Source: DATBGZ01 sp963803115 (GTDB lineage Bacteria > Actinomycetota > Actinomycetes > Mycobacteriales > Micromonosporaceae). From it: 64,000 bases of DNA. Location: contig CAWDLN010000008.1 in the NCBI GenBank assembly GCA_963803115.1, positions 558,001-622,000 of the forward strand. Direction: 5' to 3'. The notes under the pieces are model-generated. The model made no database searches and was not told the DNA's origin. It saw only the letters and a program-made list of their open reading frames with translations. How positions within the stretch are numbered: position 1 is the stretch's first letter; the number at the start of each line of letters is the position of its first letter. Below are positions 26,036 to 34,807 of this stretch, one piece after another. A program made the translations under genes and the position numbers.

Positions 26036-27009
26036 CAGAGGATCCGTCCGTACCAGATGACCATCAGTATTCCGCCGATCATGAGCAGTGCCAGCGCGAT
26101 CGCGACCGCTGCCGCCGTCAATTCGAGAAACTCAGGCTGCGTGGTGATGCGCAAGTCCAGTGAGTCGTAGATTCCATCGAGAGCTTTCGCGTCCTCGGCT
26201 CGGTGGTAGGCGCCGTTCGTGGTCACGGCGATCTGGCTCAACAGGTCCTCGTTGAGCGCCGTGGCCAGCTGGTAGTCGTCGACCTCGATCGTGGTCCCCG
26301 CAACCGTGCCGACGCCGATGGTCTCAATGTGCACGCCGGCCGCGGCCGCGAGTTCGGCGGCGGCGATGACATCCGGTCCTCCGGTGTCCTCGCCGTCGGA
26401 GAGCAGCACGATCGTCGCCCCGCCCCAGTACCCGAGATCTGTTGGCGGTTCATCGGCGGCCGGGTCGGGCAGGCTCACGGGCTTGCCGACGATGGCGGAG
26501 AGCGACATCAGGATGGCCTGGCCGAGGGAGGTCCCGCCCGAGCCGTTCAGACGCTTGATGGCGGCGATCGCGCCCTGCCGGTCCTCCGTGGGCAGGTGGG
26601 TCGTCAGCGCGCCATGGCCGAAGGCGACCACACCAATGTCCACTGTGTCGGGTTGGGCCTCGGCCCAGTCCAAGGCGGCCGTCTTCGCGGCGGCGAGCCG
26701 TGATGGGGCGACGTCCTGCGCCGTCATGCTGTTGGACACGTCGAAGGTAAGGATGACCGTTCCGGCGATGCGAGGCACCGCGACTGTCGCTTGTGGACGT
26801 CCGACAGCAAGGAGCAGGAGGGTGAGCGCGGCGATGAACAGCACCGGCGCAACGTGCCGCCGCGTCTCCGACCAGCCTCGTTTGGCGCCGCCGAACCCCG
26901 CGGCCACCAGTGCCCGCGTCCGTTCGCGTTGCAGCCAGTAGTAGCCGCCTGCGAATCCGGCGCACACCAGGGCAGCGACGACAATCATCACGGGATAGAT
27001 GAAGGTCAT
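26035..27009 (-). CDS. VWA domain membrane protein (BatA-like), first copy
   Basis: A 324-residue BatA-type protein: an N-terminal membrane helix, a second helix around residues 53-70, a VWA domain with MIDAS motif DVSNS (Asp90, Ser92, Ser94) and a C-terminal membrane helix. Spacing and order match actinobacterial MoxR-DUF58-VWA operons. The VWA domain should bind Mg2+ and a protein partner. It starts four bases inside the DUF58 gene. Confidence 0.92.
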   Translation of the reverse strand: MTFIYPVMIVVAALVCAGFAGGYYWLQRERTRALVAAGFGGAKRGWSETRRHVAPVLFIAALTLLLLAVGRPQATVAVPRIAGTVILTFDVSNSMTAQDVAPSRLAAAKTAALDWAEAQPDTVDIGVVAFGHGALTTHLPTEDRQGAIAAIKRLNGSGGTSLGQAILMSLSAIVGKPVSLPDPAADEPPTDLGYWGGATIVLLSDGEDTGGPDVIAAAELAAAAGVHIETIGVGTVAGTTIEVDDYQLATALNEDLLSQIAVTTNGAYHRAEDAKALDGIYDSLDLRITTQPEFLELTAAAVAIALALLMIGGILMVIWYGRIL

Positions 27010-27893
27010 GCGCGCCTACGCTTCGACTGGCGCACCATATCGATGAGCGTCCGGGTCAGGTCCTGGTTGGTGCTGATGCGGTGCGACGTCACTCCGGCCC
27101 TTCGCATAGCGGAGTCAACGGCGATCTCCCGGGCGTCCACTTCGACTCTGAACCTGCGCTGGAACAGTGGATCGCTCATGTCCGCCAGCAACTGCTCGCC
27201 GGTCTCGGCGTCCTCGACGAGGACCAGGCCGAAGCCGGGCAGATCGAGTTCCATGGGGTCGACGACCCGCAGCGCCACGACCTCATGCCGGATGGTCAGG
27301 CGGGTCAGCGCTGGTTCCCAGTCCACGTCGCTGATGAAGTCGGAGATGACGAAAATGAGGCTGCGCCGCCGGACCGTGGACGCCGCGAGGCGGAGCATGG
27401 CAGCGAGGTCGGTCGTTCGGCCGTCGGTCCCCCCGTCGAGCGGCTTGGTGATCTGGTGGGCGAGGTACAGCACGTGGGTCCGTCCCGTGCGGGCCGGGAT
27501 GACGCGTTGTCGTTGGTTGTCGAAGAGGATCGCCCCAACCTTGTTGCCACCCTGAGCGAACAGTCGGGCCAGGCAGACCGCGAGTTCGCCGAGGACGGTG
27601 TCCTTGCCCTGGTCCGGCGCGCCAAATCTCATGGATGCTGATTGATCGAGTACTAGCCAGGCGGTCACCTCACGGTCCTCTGTGTACTGGCGTACGTGTG
27701 GCTCGTCCAGCCGGGCGGTCACATTCCAGTCGATGTGCCGGACGTCATCCTCGGGTGTGTAGACGCGTATATCGGCAAAGTCGATGCCAGTGCCGCGAAA
27801 GACCGTCCGGTACGCGCCTTGCAGGCGCCCGTCGAGTCGACGGACCACCTGCCACTCAAGACGCCGCAAGAGGCGGTCGGGCGCGCGAGTCAC
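27006..27893 (-). CDS. DUF58 domain protein
   Basis: A 295-residue DUF58 protein, related to the VWA fold. Characteristic stretches: GTGIDFADIRVYTPEDDVRH, IDWNVTARLDEPHVRQY and the MIDAS-like LVLDQSASMRFG. DUF58 proteins nearly always pair with MoxR and are thought to be adaptors in envelope-protein maturation. There is no membrane helix, unlike many DUF58 members. It overlaps both neighbours by four bases. Confidence 0.93.
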   Translation of the reverse strand: MTRAPDRLLRRLEWQVVRRLDGRLQGAYRTVFRGTGIDFADIRVYTPEDDVRHIDWNVTARLDEPHVRQYTEDREVTAWLVLDQSASMRFGAPDQGKDTVLGELAVCLARLFAQGGNKVGAILFDNQRQRVIPARTGRTHVLYLAHQITKPLDGGTDGRTTDLAAMLRLAASTVRRRSLIFVISDFISDVDWEPALTRLTIRHEVVALRVVDPMELDLPGFGLVLVEDAETGEQLLADMSDPLFQRRFRVEVDAREIAVDSAMRRAGVTSHRISTNQDLTRTLIDMVRQSKRRRA

Positions 27894-28936
27894 CGTTCGC
27901 GGCCCGATGTGGCGAACGGGATCGGGGCCGGCAGCGCGGCCATGACCTGGGCCAGCACCATGTCGGCCGTCACGTCGTCGGACAGAGCCTCGTAGGAGAG
28001 CACCAGCCGATGGCGCAGGACGTCGAGCGCCAGCTCGGACAGGTCGTGCGGCAGCACATAGTCGCGGCCCCGGATGTACGCGAGGGCGCGCGCGGCGAGG
28101 ATGAGATTGATCGATGCCCGGGGGCTCGCGCCATACGTGACGTACCTCGTCAGCCCGCCGAGACCAACCGCCGCCGGCTCGCGGGTTGCGTTCGCCAGGC
28201 GTACTGAGTGCTCGATCAGGGCCGGGTCGACGTAGACCTGTTCGACTTCGGTCTGCATCTCGAGAAGGCGATCGGGGTCGACGACGGCCTGGCCGCTCGT
28301 GTCCGGCGCGATCGCCCGTTCGACGATGACGAATTCCTCCGTCGGGCTGGGGTAACCCACGACGACCTTCATCATGAAGCGGTCCACTTGCGCCTCGGGC
28401 AGTGGATAGGTCCCCTCCGACTCGATCGGGTTCTGGGTCGCCATCACCAGGAAGGGCCGAGGGACGTGATGCGTCTCGCGGCCGATCGTGACCTGGTACT
28501 CCTGCATGACCTCGAGCAGCGCACTTTGTACTTTCGCCGGCGCGCGGTTGATCTCGTCGGCGAGCAGCAGGTTGGTGAACACCGGACCGAGCGAGACCTG
28601 AAACTCACCGCTGCGCTGGTGGTAAACGCGGGTGCCGACCAGGTCGGCCGGTACCAGGTCCGGGGTGAACTGGACGCGGTGGAACTGCCCACCGATGGCG
28701 CTGGCGAGGGTCTTCACGGCGAGCGTCTTGGCGAGCCCGGGGACGCCTTCGACGAGGATGTGGCCGCGCGACAGGAGAGCGATGAGTAGTCGCTCGAGCA
28801 GGACGTCCTGTCCGACGATGGTTTTCTTGACCTCGTACAGGATCTGCTCCACCGGGCTCGAGCCGGCGACCGTGCTCATGGTCGCCAGCGTGCCGGTGCT
28901 CGCCTGGTCCTGAGCGTCGTATGGCGCTGTGTCCAT
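27890..28936 (-). CDS. MoxR family AAA+ ATPase
   Basis: A 348-residue MoxR ATPase with Walker A GVPGLAKT (about 64-71), Walker B LLADEIN (125-131), the MoxR stretch RPFLVMATQNPIESEGTYPL and a C-terminal lid domain. MoxR proteins act as chaperones that load metals or assemble complexes together with VWA partners. The ATG at 28936 is preferred, with GGTGAGG 11 bases upstream; an in-frame GTG lies 33 bases earlier. It is the second gene of a six-gene operon that starts with the S1C-like protease. Confidence 0.92.
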   Translation of the reverse strand: MDTAPYDAQDQASTGTLATMSTVAGSSPVEQILYEVKKTIVGQDVLLERLLIALLSRGHILVEGVPGLAKTLAVKTLASAIGGQFHRVQFTPDLVPADLVGTRVYHQRSGEFQVSLGPVFTNLLLADEINRAPAKVQSALLEVMQEYQVTIGRETHHVPRPFLVMATQNPIESEGTYPLPEAQVDRFMMKVVVGYPSPTEEFVIVERAIAPDTSGQAVVDPDRLLEMQTEVEQVYVDPALIEHSVRLANATREPAAVGLGGLTRYVTYGASPRASINLILAARALAYIRGRDYVLPHDLSELALDVLRHRLVLSYEALSDDVTADMVLAQVMAALPAPIPFATSGRER

Positions 28937-28957
28937 GGGCGCGTCCTCACCCTTCCC

Positions 28958-28988
28958 TGTGGAAGTCACGTTTTCTTGTGGAAGTCAC
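28958..28988. repeat. 12-bp direct repeat at the protease/MoxR junction
   Basis: TGTGGAAGTCAC occurs at 28958-28969 and 28977-28988. The second copy contains the stop of the S1C-like protease gene, so the junction looks like a small duplication. Confidence 0.6.
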
Positions 28989-29809
28989 TGTTGCGGGGTC
29001 GGGCCCCCGCCGGCGGCGAGGGCACTGCCGATGGGTACGGCGAAGCCGATGCCGATGAAGGTGCCCGCGTCGGTCGGGTTGGCCAGCGCCACGACGATGC
29101 CGACGGCCTCTCCCCGAGCATTGACCAAAGGTCCGCCCGAACTGCCTGGGTTCACGGCGGCATCGAACTGGATCAGACCCGAAAGGCCCGTGCCGTCTCG
29201 GCCGGTCGTGCCCCGGTTCAAGCCGGAGACCACTCCGGCCGTCGCGCTGCTGGTGAGGCCGAGCGGGTTGCCGACGGCGATCACACTGTCGCCCACGGCC
29301 AGCCGGCCGGCGCTGCCGAGGGTGGCCGGAACGAGCACCGCGGGGAAGGTCTCAATGGCGAGCGCGGCGATGTCTTTGGTTGGATCGGCGCCAAGAACGG
29401 TCGCGGCTGATTGGGTACCATCGGCGAAAATAACGCGAATCGATGCGGCGCCGTTCACCACATGCAGCGCGGTCAGGATGACGCCCTGGGCGTTGGCGAT
29501 GATGCCGGTGCCGGACGTGCCGCCACTCGCGTTCTCCGCCTCGATCGTGACTACCGAAGGCGCGATGGCCGCATAGATCTCGGCCGTTGTCGGCGCCGAC
29601 GTCGCGGATGGTGAAGGCGTCACCATCGGCGTCGCCTGCGGAGTCTCGGCGGAACCCCAGCGGAAGGACACCAGCGCGGTTATCACGAGTGCCACCACGA
29701 TGACCGCCCCGATCACTACGCCGCGCCGCGTGCGACGCGGCGCCGTTGCTTCGGCCACCGAGTCGTCCGGGCGGGTCAGGGCCTGATCGAGCTTCCCGGG
29801 TGAGCTCAT
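28985..29809 (-). CDS. membrane-anchored trypsin-like (S1C/DegP-type) serine protease without PDZ
   Basis: A 274-residue protein: a short basic lead, one membrane helix (30-48), a Thr/Ser/Pro linker, then a trypsin-fold domain from about residue 78. The triad is His116 (TALHVV), Asp146 (TKDIAAL) and Ser224 (GSSGGP). No PDZ domain follows, so it is shorter than HtrA/DegP. It should face outward and cleave or sense misfolded envelope proteins. It is the first gene of the MoxR operon, with a possible leaderless start. A link between protease and MoxR/VWA is inferred from gene order. Confidence 0.88.
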   Translation of the reverse strand: MSSPGKLDQALTRPDDSVAEATAPRRTRRGVVIGAVIVVALVITALVSFRWGSAETPQATPMVTPSPSATSAPTTAEIYAAIAPSVVTIEAENASGGTSGTGIIANAQGVILTALHVVNGAASIRVIFADGTQSAATVLGADPTKDIAALAIETFPAVLVPATLGSAGRLAVGDSVIAVGNPLGLTSSATAGVVSGLNRGTTGRDGTGLSGLIQFDAAVNPGSSGGPLVNARGEAVGIVVALANPTDAGTFIGIGFAVPIGSALAAGGGPTPQQ

Positions 29810-29815
29810 CGGCCA

Positions 29816-29821
29816 ACCATA
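29816..29821 (-). promoter_or_regulatory. candidate -10 box for the protease-MoxR operon
   Basis: On the minus strand TATGGT ends six bases before the protease ATG, with no Shine-Dalgarno between, consistent with a leaderless transcript. The 17-bp tandem repeats lie about 85 bases further upstream. Confidence 0.4.
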
Positions 29822-29906
29822 ATCGAGGTACCTGTGAGTACGGTCACGAGTTCACATGACCCCGGCCGGAACATCGCCCGGATCGGACCACGGCGGTGGC
29901 AATCCC

Positions 29907-29968
29907 ACTGCGGTTGGGAATCCACTGCGGTTGGGAATCCACTATGGTTGGGAATCCACTGTGGATGG
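29907..29968. repeat. 17-bp tandem repeat, about 3.6 copies
   Basis: The unit ACTGCGGTTGGGAATCC is repeated at 29907-29923, 29924-29940 and (two changes) 29941-29957, followed by a partial fourth copy. It lies between the stop of the upstream membrane-protein gene and the promoter of the protease-MoxR operon, so it could bind a regulator as an iteron-like array or simply be a slippage expansion. Confidence 0.85.
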
Positions 29969-29972
29969 CGAT

Positions 29973-31289
29973 CTATCCGGCGGGCGGCCGGGGGCGCAAC
30001 GTCGGCGAGGCTCGACGAAAGCGACCAAAAATCCGTTTGAACAGACCCAATCCCAGATCGGACAGGAACCCACTCACAACCAGGGTGACAAGGCCCAGGA
30101 CCCATTGCAACGGGCCCCATTGCAGGGATTGATAAACCGCCCGCCCGGGGCTGTTCCGGAATGGGGCGGACAGAACAACGAGGTTCACTGAGTCGGTGTG
30201 CTCGCTGACATCGACGACGACCCGGTCCCCTACGCCCGGCTGGCTGACCACCGTCGTCGCCGGGTCGACGGCGGCGATCGCCTGCGCCGCACCGGTGAGA
30301 CGAATAGAGGAATCCCTCGCGGGTTCCAGGTAGTACGGACCCTCGTAGTAGCCGGATCTCGTGACGGGCGCGTCCAATGTCACGCCGGTTTGGGACGGCG
30401 GAGCCGCCGCAAAGCGAAACCCGAGGGGCGCCGCGGGAACAGTCACCGAGAAGGCCCTGATCCCAGGATCGACTGTCGGCGTCGAGTACATCCACCCCAC
30501 GTCAAATGGCACAACCCGTTCGCGGCGGTACACGTAGTTGTCGTCCCTTCGTAGGGACAGGTCCCAGTCGGAGCTGTCAAGCCGCTCGGGTCGAAAGCAT
30601 TGGCTCTCCCAGTTCGCGGCGATGAGCTTGCGTATGTGCTCCACTGACGGGTCGATGAGGCTGATTCCCTCGGGCAGGATCCACGTCGTCGGCACCACCG
30701 CCGGTTCACCGGATCCGTCCGCCTCCAGGCACCACACCACCGCGGCGACCAGCTCACTGGGATCTCGTGCATTCAGAACCCGGTCCAGAATGTCGTCCCG
30801 CACGCGGTTCATCGTGGCGCCGCTGACGACCAGCTCCTCGTGCAGCACGACCTGACCGTCGTTGACCTTTCCGTCCCCGGCGTACTCAGCCGAAACCGCG
30901 AGCGGCAGCACGATCGTGCTCGGTAGAGGCGGCGGGGCCGCGGCGTAGTCGCCGCGTCCGAAGCTGAAATACCAAATCGAGCTCAGGCAAGCGGCGCCGA
31001 TCAACAGCACGACAGCGCCCAGTAGCAGTACCTTCTTCCAACGACCGGTCACCGTTCGTACCAGGCCCCGCACCGCACCGATCAGCGCAACCAACCCGAG
31101 TCCCACGGCGGACACCGTGAACAGTTCGGGCCGCTGGGCAAGCCGTGCGACGAACCACGCCAACGTCACCGCGGCCGCGATGGCGACGCCTCGCGTCACA
31201 ACGTTACGGACGCGCTGCCGTCTGCGAGGTTCGGAAGCCGGAGTCGGGTCGGGCGGCTCGACCGTCTCGACCGCCGGTGCCCCATCCAT
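29973..31289 (-). CDS. membrane protein with large extracytoplasmic domain (DUF4436-like)
   Basis: A 438-residue protein. Two membrane helices close together (about 35-75) and a third at 85-105 precede a large outer domain (about 120-385) with conserved-looking blocks (VVLHEELVVSGATMNR, PGIRAFSVTVPAAPLGFRF). One C-terminal helix and a basic tail follow. The layout resembles DUF4436-type actinobacterial membrane proteins, but I am unsure of the family. The ATG at 31289 is chosen for AAGGGCGGG just upstream. It lies upstream of the protease-MoxR operon on the same strand, separated by the 17-bp repeats. Confidence 0.75.
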   Translation of the reverse strand: MDGAPAVETVEPPDPTPASEPRRRQRVRNVVTRGVAIAAAVTLAWFVARLAQRPELFTVSAVGLGLVALIGAVRGLVRTVTGRWKKVLLLGAVVLLIGAACLSSIWYFSFGRGDYAAAPPPLPSTIVLPLAVSAEYAGDGKVNDGQVVLHEELVVSGATMNRVRDDILDRVLNARDPSELVAAVVWCLEADGSGEPAVVPTTWILPEGISLIDPSVEHIRKLIAANWESQCFRPERLDSSDWDLSLRRDDNYVYRRERVVPFDVGWMYSTPTVDPGIRAFSVTVPAAPLGFRFAAAPPSQTGVTLDAPVTRSGYYEGPYYLEPARDSSIRLTGAAQAIAAVDPATTVVSQPGVGDRVVVDVSEHTDSVNLVVLSAPFRNSPGRAVYQSLQWGPLQWVLGLVTLVVSGFLSDLGLGLFKRIFGRFRRASPTLRPRPPAG

Positions 31290-31454
31290 CGTTCCCGCCC
31301 TTCGATTCATGTCGGTCAACCGATTCTGCAGCACGACAACCTAGTTGGCCCATCGTCGATTCGTCTGTTCCGCGAACGCCGGGCGGCAGCGCCCGACGCC
31401 GATGCCCGGTGCTGCGACGACCGAGGCAGGATGTAGGGGACCTAGGGAGAAGAC

Positions 31455-32030
31455 ATGCCACTATCGCTGCCGATCGAGCCGGAAGCCACCAGACTGCTGC
31501 ACGAGAATCCGCTCGCGTTACTTCTCGGCATGCTTCTAGATCAACAGCAACCGATGGAGAAGGCATTCTCGTCGCCGTACGTGCTCAAGCAGCGGCTGGG
31601 CCACGACCTGGATACCCGCGAGATCGCCGCGTTCGATCCGGCCGCGCTGGAGGCGATCTTCGCGACACCGCCGGCGCTGCATCGGTTCCCGCGCGCTTTC
31701 GCCAAGCGGGCACAGGAGCTCTGCCAGATCCTCGTCGAACGGTACGACGCCGACGCGTCGAAGCTCTGGACCGAGGCGGCCGACGGCCGCGACGCGGTCG
31801 CCCGGATCGGCCAGCTGCCTGGCTTTGGCAAGCAGAAGTCGCAGATCTTCGTCGCCCTCCTGGGCAAGCAGTTCGGGATCGAGCCGGAAGGGTGGCGCGA
31901 GGCGACCGGCGTGTATGGCGAAGAGGGCTCGCTGCGGTCGGTCGCGGATATCACCGACGAGGGATCCCTGGCCAGGGTCCGGGAGTACAAGAAGGCGATG
32001 AAGGCCGCCGCAAAGGAAGCGGCTCGCTAG
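31455..32030 (+). CDS. HhH-GPD-type base excision DNA repair protein
   Basis: A 191-residue member of the small actinobacterial HhH-GPD group. The early LLGMLLDQQQPMEKAF and the helix-hairpin-helix LPGFGKQKSQIFVALLGK are diagnostic. The catalytic residue set cannot be confirmed by eye: no clear Lys/Asp pair follows the hairpin as in EndoIII or AlkA, so it may be a monofunctional glycosylase or a DNA-binding relative. GGGAGAAGAC precedes the ATG. Its stop overlaps the convergent Uma2 stop by three to four bases. Confidence 0.9.
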   Translation: MPLSLPIEPEATRLLHENPLALLLGMLLDQQQPMEKAFSSPYVLKQRLGHDLDTREIAAFDPAALEAIFATPPALHRFPRAFAKRAQELCQILVERYDADASKLWTEAADGRDAVARIGQLPGFGKQKSQIFVALLGKQFGIEPEGWREATGVYGEEGSLRSVADITDEGSLARVREYKKAMKAAAKEAAR

Positions 32031-32572
32031 GACAGGTCCGGCGCGGAGTCGTTGAGTAGCCAGGCAAGTGACATCGGTTCCCGCACGGACTGGTAGCCGT
32101 CGTCGGTCAGCCCGAACATGTGGACGGTGTTGGCCCGGTCCGCGTCCACAATCCAGTAACGCGGTACGCCGGCGGTGGCGTACTCGTCGCGCTTGATCAC
32201 GCGATCGATTGTCTTGCTGTCAGGCGAAACGACCTCGATCGCAAGTAGAAGACCGTCGATGCTCGCGTAGCTAGAGCGAACCCGGCGCGGAGGCTTCCCC
32301 TTCGCCCAGACGGTGATGTCGGGCTGACGGCCGCCGCCGACATCGATTCCGCAGTCGGCGGTCACCTCCTCAGGGCCGAAGCCGTGGACATAAAGCCAAT
32401 GCGTGAGCTTCGAAACGATGAGGGCGTGCTCCGGTGCCCCGGGCGGCATGATCGAGAGCACCCCTTCACGGCTGAGTTCGTATCGGTGGTGCTCGTCCGC
32501 GCTTGACATTGCCGCGACGTCGTCAAGTGTGATCACTGCCGGCATCTCGGCGCCGACGGTTTCCGCACTCAT
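32027..32572 (-). CDS. Uma2 family (DUF820) putative endonuclease
   Basis: A 181-residue PD-(D/E)XK-fold protein of the Uma2 family. Key stretches: HRYELSREGVLSIMPPG, DCGIDVGGGRQPDITVW (catalytic Asp region) and LLLAIEVVSPDSKTIDRVIKRDEY (Glu-x-Val with following Lys). The family is abundant in actinobacteria and cyanobacteria and its role is unknown. The ATG at 32572 is chosen for GGAG eight bases upstream. A minus-strand TATGCT (32601-32596) about 24 bases before it is a plausible -10 box. Confidence 0.9.
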   Translation of the reverse strand: MSAETVGAEMPAVITLDDVAAMSSADEHHRYELSREGVLSIMPPGAPEHALIVSKLTHWLYVHGFGPEEVTADCGIDVGGGRQPDITVWAKGKPPRRVRSSYASIDGLLLAIEVVSPDSKTIDRVIKRDEYATAGVPRYWIVDADRANTVHMFGLTDDGYQSVREPMSLAWLLNDSAPDLS

Positions 32573-32774
32573 GACGATCTCCGTTTCACGGTCCGAGCAT
32601 ACCGGCCCTGCCGGGCGCCGGCCTGCGCTCGCGCTGGACCCAGGTTGCACAGGCGTCTCGACCCCAGCCGACCTGATGTGGCCAATGTGGACACGGGAAT
32701 CGCGCGCCTGCCCAGATATCCAACGCAAAGGGGTAAGGTCACGACGTGACCACCCTGCGTGACGGAGGTGCTCG

Positions 32775-33383
32775 ATGTTCGTTCAAGTGATCCATGGGCA
32801 GGTATCGGATGCGGACGCCGTCCGGACCGCGCTCGACGCCTGGCAGCGCGACCTGGCGCCTGGGGCCGAAGGCTGGCTTGGCTCGACCAGCGGCGTCACC
32901 GACGACGGGAGACTGATCGCGCTCGTCCGCTTCGAGTCGGCCGAAGCCGCCCAGCGCAACAGTGATCGGCCCGAGCAGGGCGCCTGGTGGGCGGGCGTTT
33001 CACAGCTGTTCGCCGGCGAACCCACGTTCAGTAACAGCGCGGATGTGGTCGTCGACCTCGCCGGCGATCCCGCCAACGCCGGCTTCGTCCAGGTTATGCG
33101 GGGGCACGGCACAGACCCGGGTCGGGCTCGCGAGCTGATGGCGCAGTCCTCGCCCGAGTGGGCCGGGTTCCGTCCGGACATACTCGGCAGCGTTGTTGTC
33201 CTTCACGCCGGCGGTGACTACACAATGTGCATCTACTTCACCTCGGAGGCCGAGGCCCGCGAGGGCGAGCGCAAGGAGCCGCCGCCCGAGATGAAGGCAC
33301 AGATGGACGAGATGACCGCTCTCCAAACGGGTCCCCCCGAGTTCTTCGATCTGAAGCAACCCTGGCTGTTCGCTCCCCGCTAG
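32775..33383 (+). CDS. antibiotic biosynthesis monooxygenase-like (ABM/dimeric barrel) protein
   Basis: A 202-residue protein that reads as two dimeric alpha/beta-barrel halves: residues 1-95 (MFVQVIHGQVSDADAVRTAL; ALVRFESAEAAQRNSDR) and 100-200 (GFVQVMRGHGTDPGRARELM; YTMCIYFTSEAEAREGE). Such proteins may be monooxygenases or stress-related ligand binders. Catalytic residues cannot be assigned. CGGAGG seven bases before the ATG is a good ribosome binding site, and TAAGGT about 37 bases upstream may be a -10 box. Confidence 0.75.
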   Translation: MFVQVIHGQVSDADAVRTALDAWQRDLAPGAEGWLGSTSGVTDDGRLIALVRFESAEAAQRNSDRPEQGAWWAGVSQLFAGEPTFSNSADVVVDLAGDPANAGFVQVMRGHGTDPGRARELMAQSSPEWAGFRPDILGSVVVLHAGGDYTMCIYFTSEAEAREGERKEPPPEMKAQMDEMTALQTGPPEFFDLKQPWLFAPR

Positions 33384-33418
33384 CACTGGTGGCACGCTGA
33401 CTCCGGCGGCCGTTACGG

Positions 33419-34267
33419 TTGCGCCATGTCCACGGCACCCCGGTGTTCAGCGTGGCCGGCACCGCCCTGACTGCGTTGGCGGTGGCGTGGCTGCTCGTCA
33501 ATGCGATGGCCGGTCCGCGAGCCTACCGGCGCCTCAGCGCGGCCGAGGGCCGGATCAACCTCCTGCGGTTCTACACGAACAACATCGTGATCGGGTGGCT
33601 GAGCGTCGCGCTGGTGCTCGCGGTACTCGTCACCAGCCCCGGGCTGAGCGTCGAACAGCTCGGCCTCGCCCTTCCCTCTGGTGAGTTCGCCTGGCTGGCG
33701 GTCGGCGGGGCGGGTTGGTTTGTGGTCACGGCGGTCATCGGCCGGGTCCGGACCATGCGCCGCTACGCTCGTGGCACGTTGGTTCGGGCACCCCGCTCCA
33801 TCGCCGCGTTGCTACCCCGCACGGCGACGCAACGCCGATTCGCCATCGGTGTCGCGGTCACGGCCGGGATCTCCGAGGAGTTGATGTTCCGCGGCCTTCT
33901 CATCACGGCCGGCGTTGGCATCGCGGGACTGTACATCGTGTGGTCGATCGTGTTGGCCGCGGTGCTCTTCGCCGTGGTTCATCTCTACCAGGGGCCGAGT
34001 TTCATCCTGCCCGCGCTGATCGGCCTCAGTTTCACCGTTCTCTATGTCATATCCGGCAGCCTGTTACCGGGGATCATTGCCCACATCGCCATGGACGTCG
34101 CCGCCCTGACCATCCCGGCCCATGTCGTTCGTCGGGCCGCGGCCGACGTGCCCGCGACGGCGGAACCCGTGACGGCGCCGGAGCACTCGACCGTACCAAT
34201 CCCGGGACCACCGTCCACTGTGTCCCTTCCGGCGCAGATACGGCCGCCGGACGGATACCAGTCATGA
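33419..34267 (+). CDS. CPBP family intramembrane metalloprotease (Abi-type)
   Basis: A 282-residue protein with about seven membrane segments. The CPBP motifs are present: SEELMFRGLLI (motif 1, Glu-Glu-x3-Arg), VHLYQGP (motif 2 His) and IIAHIAMDV (motif 4 His-x3-Asp). Such proteases cleave membrane substrates or act in bacteriocin immunity. The start is uncertain: TTG at 33419 is the longest reading, while GTG at 33443 would remove eight residues; neither has a good ribosome binding site. Its stop overlaps the convergent cupin stop in a TCATGA palindrome. Confidence 0.85.
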   Translation: MRHVHGTPVFSVAGTALTALAVAWLLVNAMAGPRAYRRLSAAEGRINLLRFYTNNIVIGWLSVALVLAVLVTSPGLSVEQLGLALPSGEFAWLAVGGAGWFVVTAVIGRVRTMRRYARGTLVRAPRSIAALLPRTATQRRFAIGVAVTAGISEELMFRGLLITAGVGIAGLYIVWSIVLAAVLFAVVHLYQGPSFILPALIGLSFTVLYVISGSLLPGIIAHIAMDVAALTIPAHVVRRAAADVPATAEPVTAPEHSTVPIPGPPSTVSLPAQIRPPDGYQS

Positions 34268-34699
34268 CCCCAGACGGAAGTCTGCGAAGTCGAAACCCGG
34301 CGACACGACGCAGCTGACCAAGACCTCCTCGTGAGTGGCCGGCTCCGCCGACTGCCAGACACCACCCGGTACGAACAGCTGCGGCCTCTGATCGTGGGCG
34401 ATGTCCATGCCGAGGGCGAGCGACCGCGACTGGACGGGAACCTCGCCGCGGCCACCCAGCCGCAGAGTGAGCGGGCCACCGGCATGCCACAGCCACACTT
34501 CAGCGGAGCGCACTACGTGCCACCGAGAGCTCTCGCCCGGGTTGAGCAGAAAGTAGATGGCTGTCGCTGTCGACCGCTCGCCGTCATAGCCTGGCGGAGA
34601 AATGTTCACCGGTGCCCGCCAGGTCTCGCGATACCAGCCACCCTCCGGGTGCGGCGATAGGTCGAGCATCTCGGCGAGGCGCGGGCGGGCCATGGTCAT
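34262..34699 (-). CDS. cupin domain protein, DUF985 family
   Basis: A 145-residue cupin of the DUF985 type. It is recognised by LDLSPHPEGGWYRETWR at the N-terminus, AIYFLLNPGESSRWHVVRSAEVW with the metal-binding His, and the C-terminal SCVVSPGFDFADFRL. These small proteins resemble sugar-epimerase cupins but have no proven substrate. The ATG at 34699 is the likely start; a second ATG six bases later is possible. Confidence 0.9.
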   Translation of the reverse strand: MTMARPRLAEMLDLSPHPEGGWYRETWRAPVNISPPGYDGERSTATAIYFLLNPGESSRWHVVRSAEVWLWHAGGPLTLRLGGRGEVPVQSRSLALGMDIAHDQRPQLFVPGGVWQSAEPATHEEVLVSCVVSPGFDFADFRLGS

Positions 34700-34807
34700 G
34701 ACACGACGGTACGGCCGGCCGGCCGACGCCATGCCCCGCGTGGCCGCGGTCCGCGGTTGGTGGCAGGATCGACGATGATGGCCGGCCACAGGAAGGGGCG
34801 GGATCTC

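Noticed and set aside
29907..29968. Possible CRISPR array
   Set aside because: Units are directly adjacent with no spacers and no cas genes are present.
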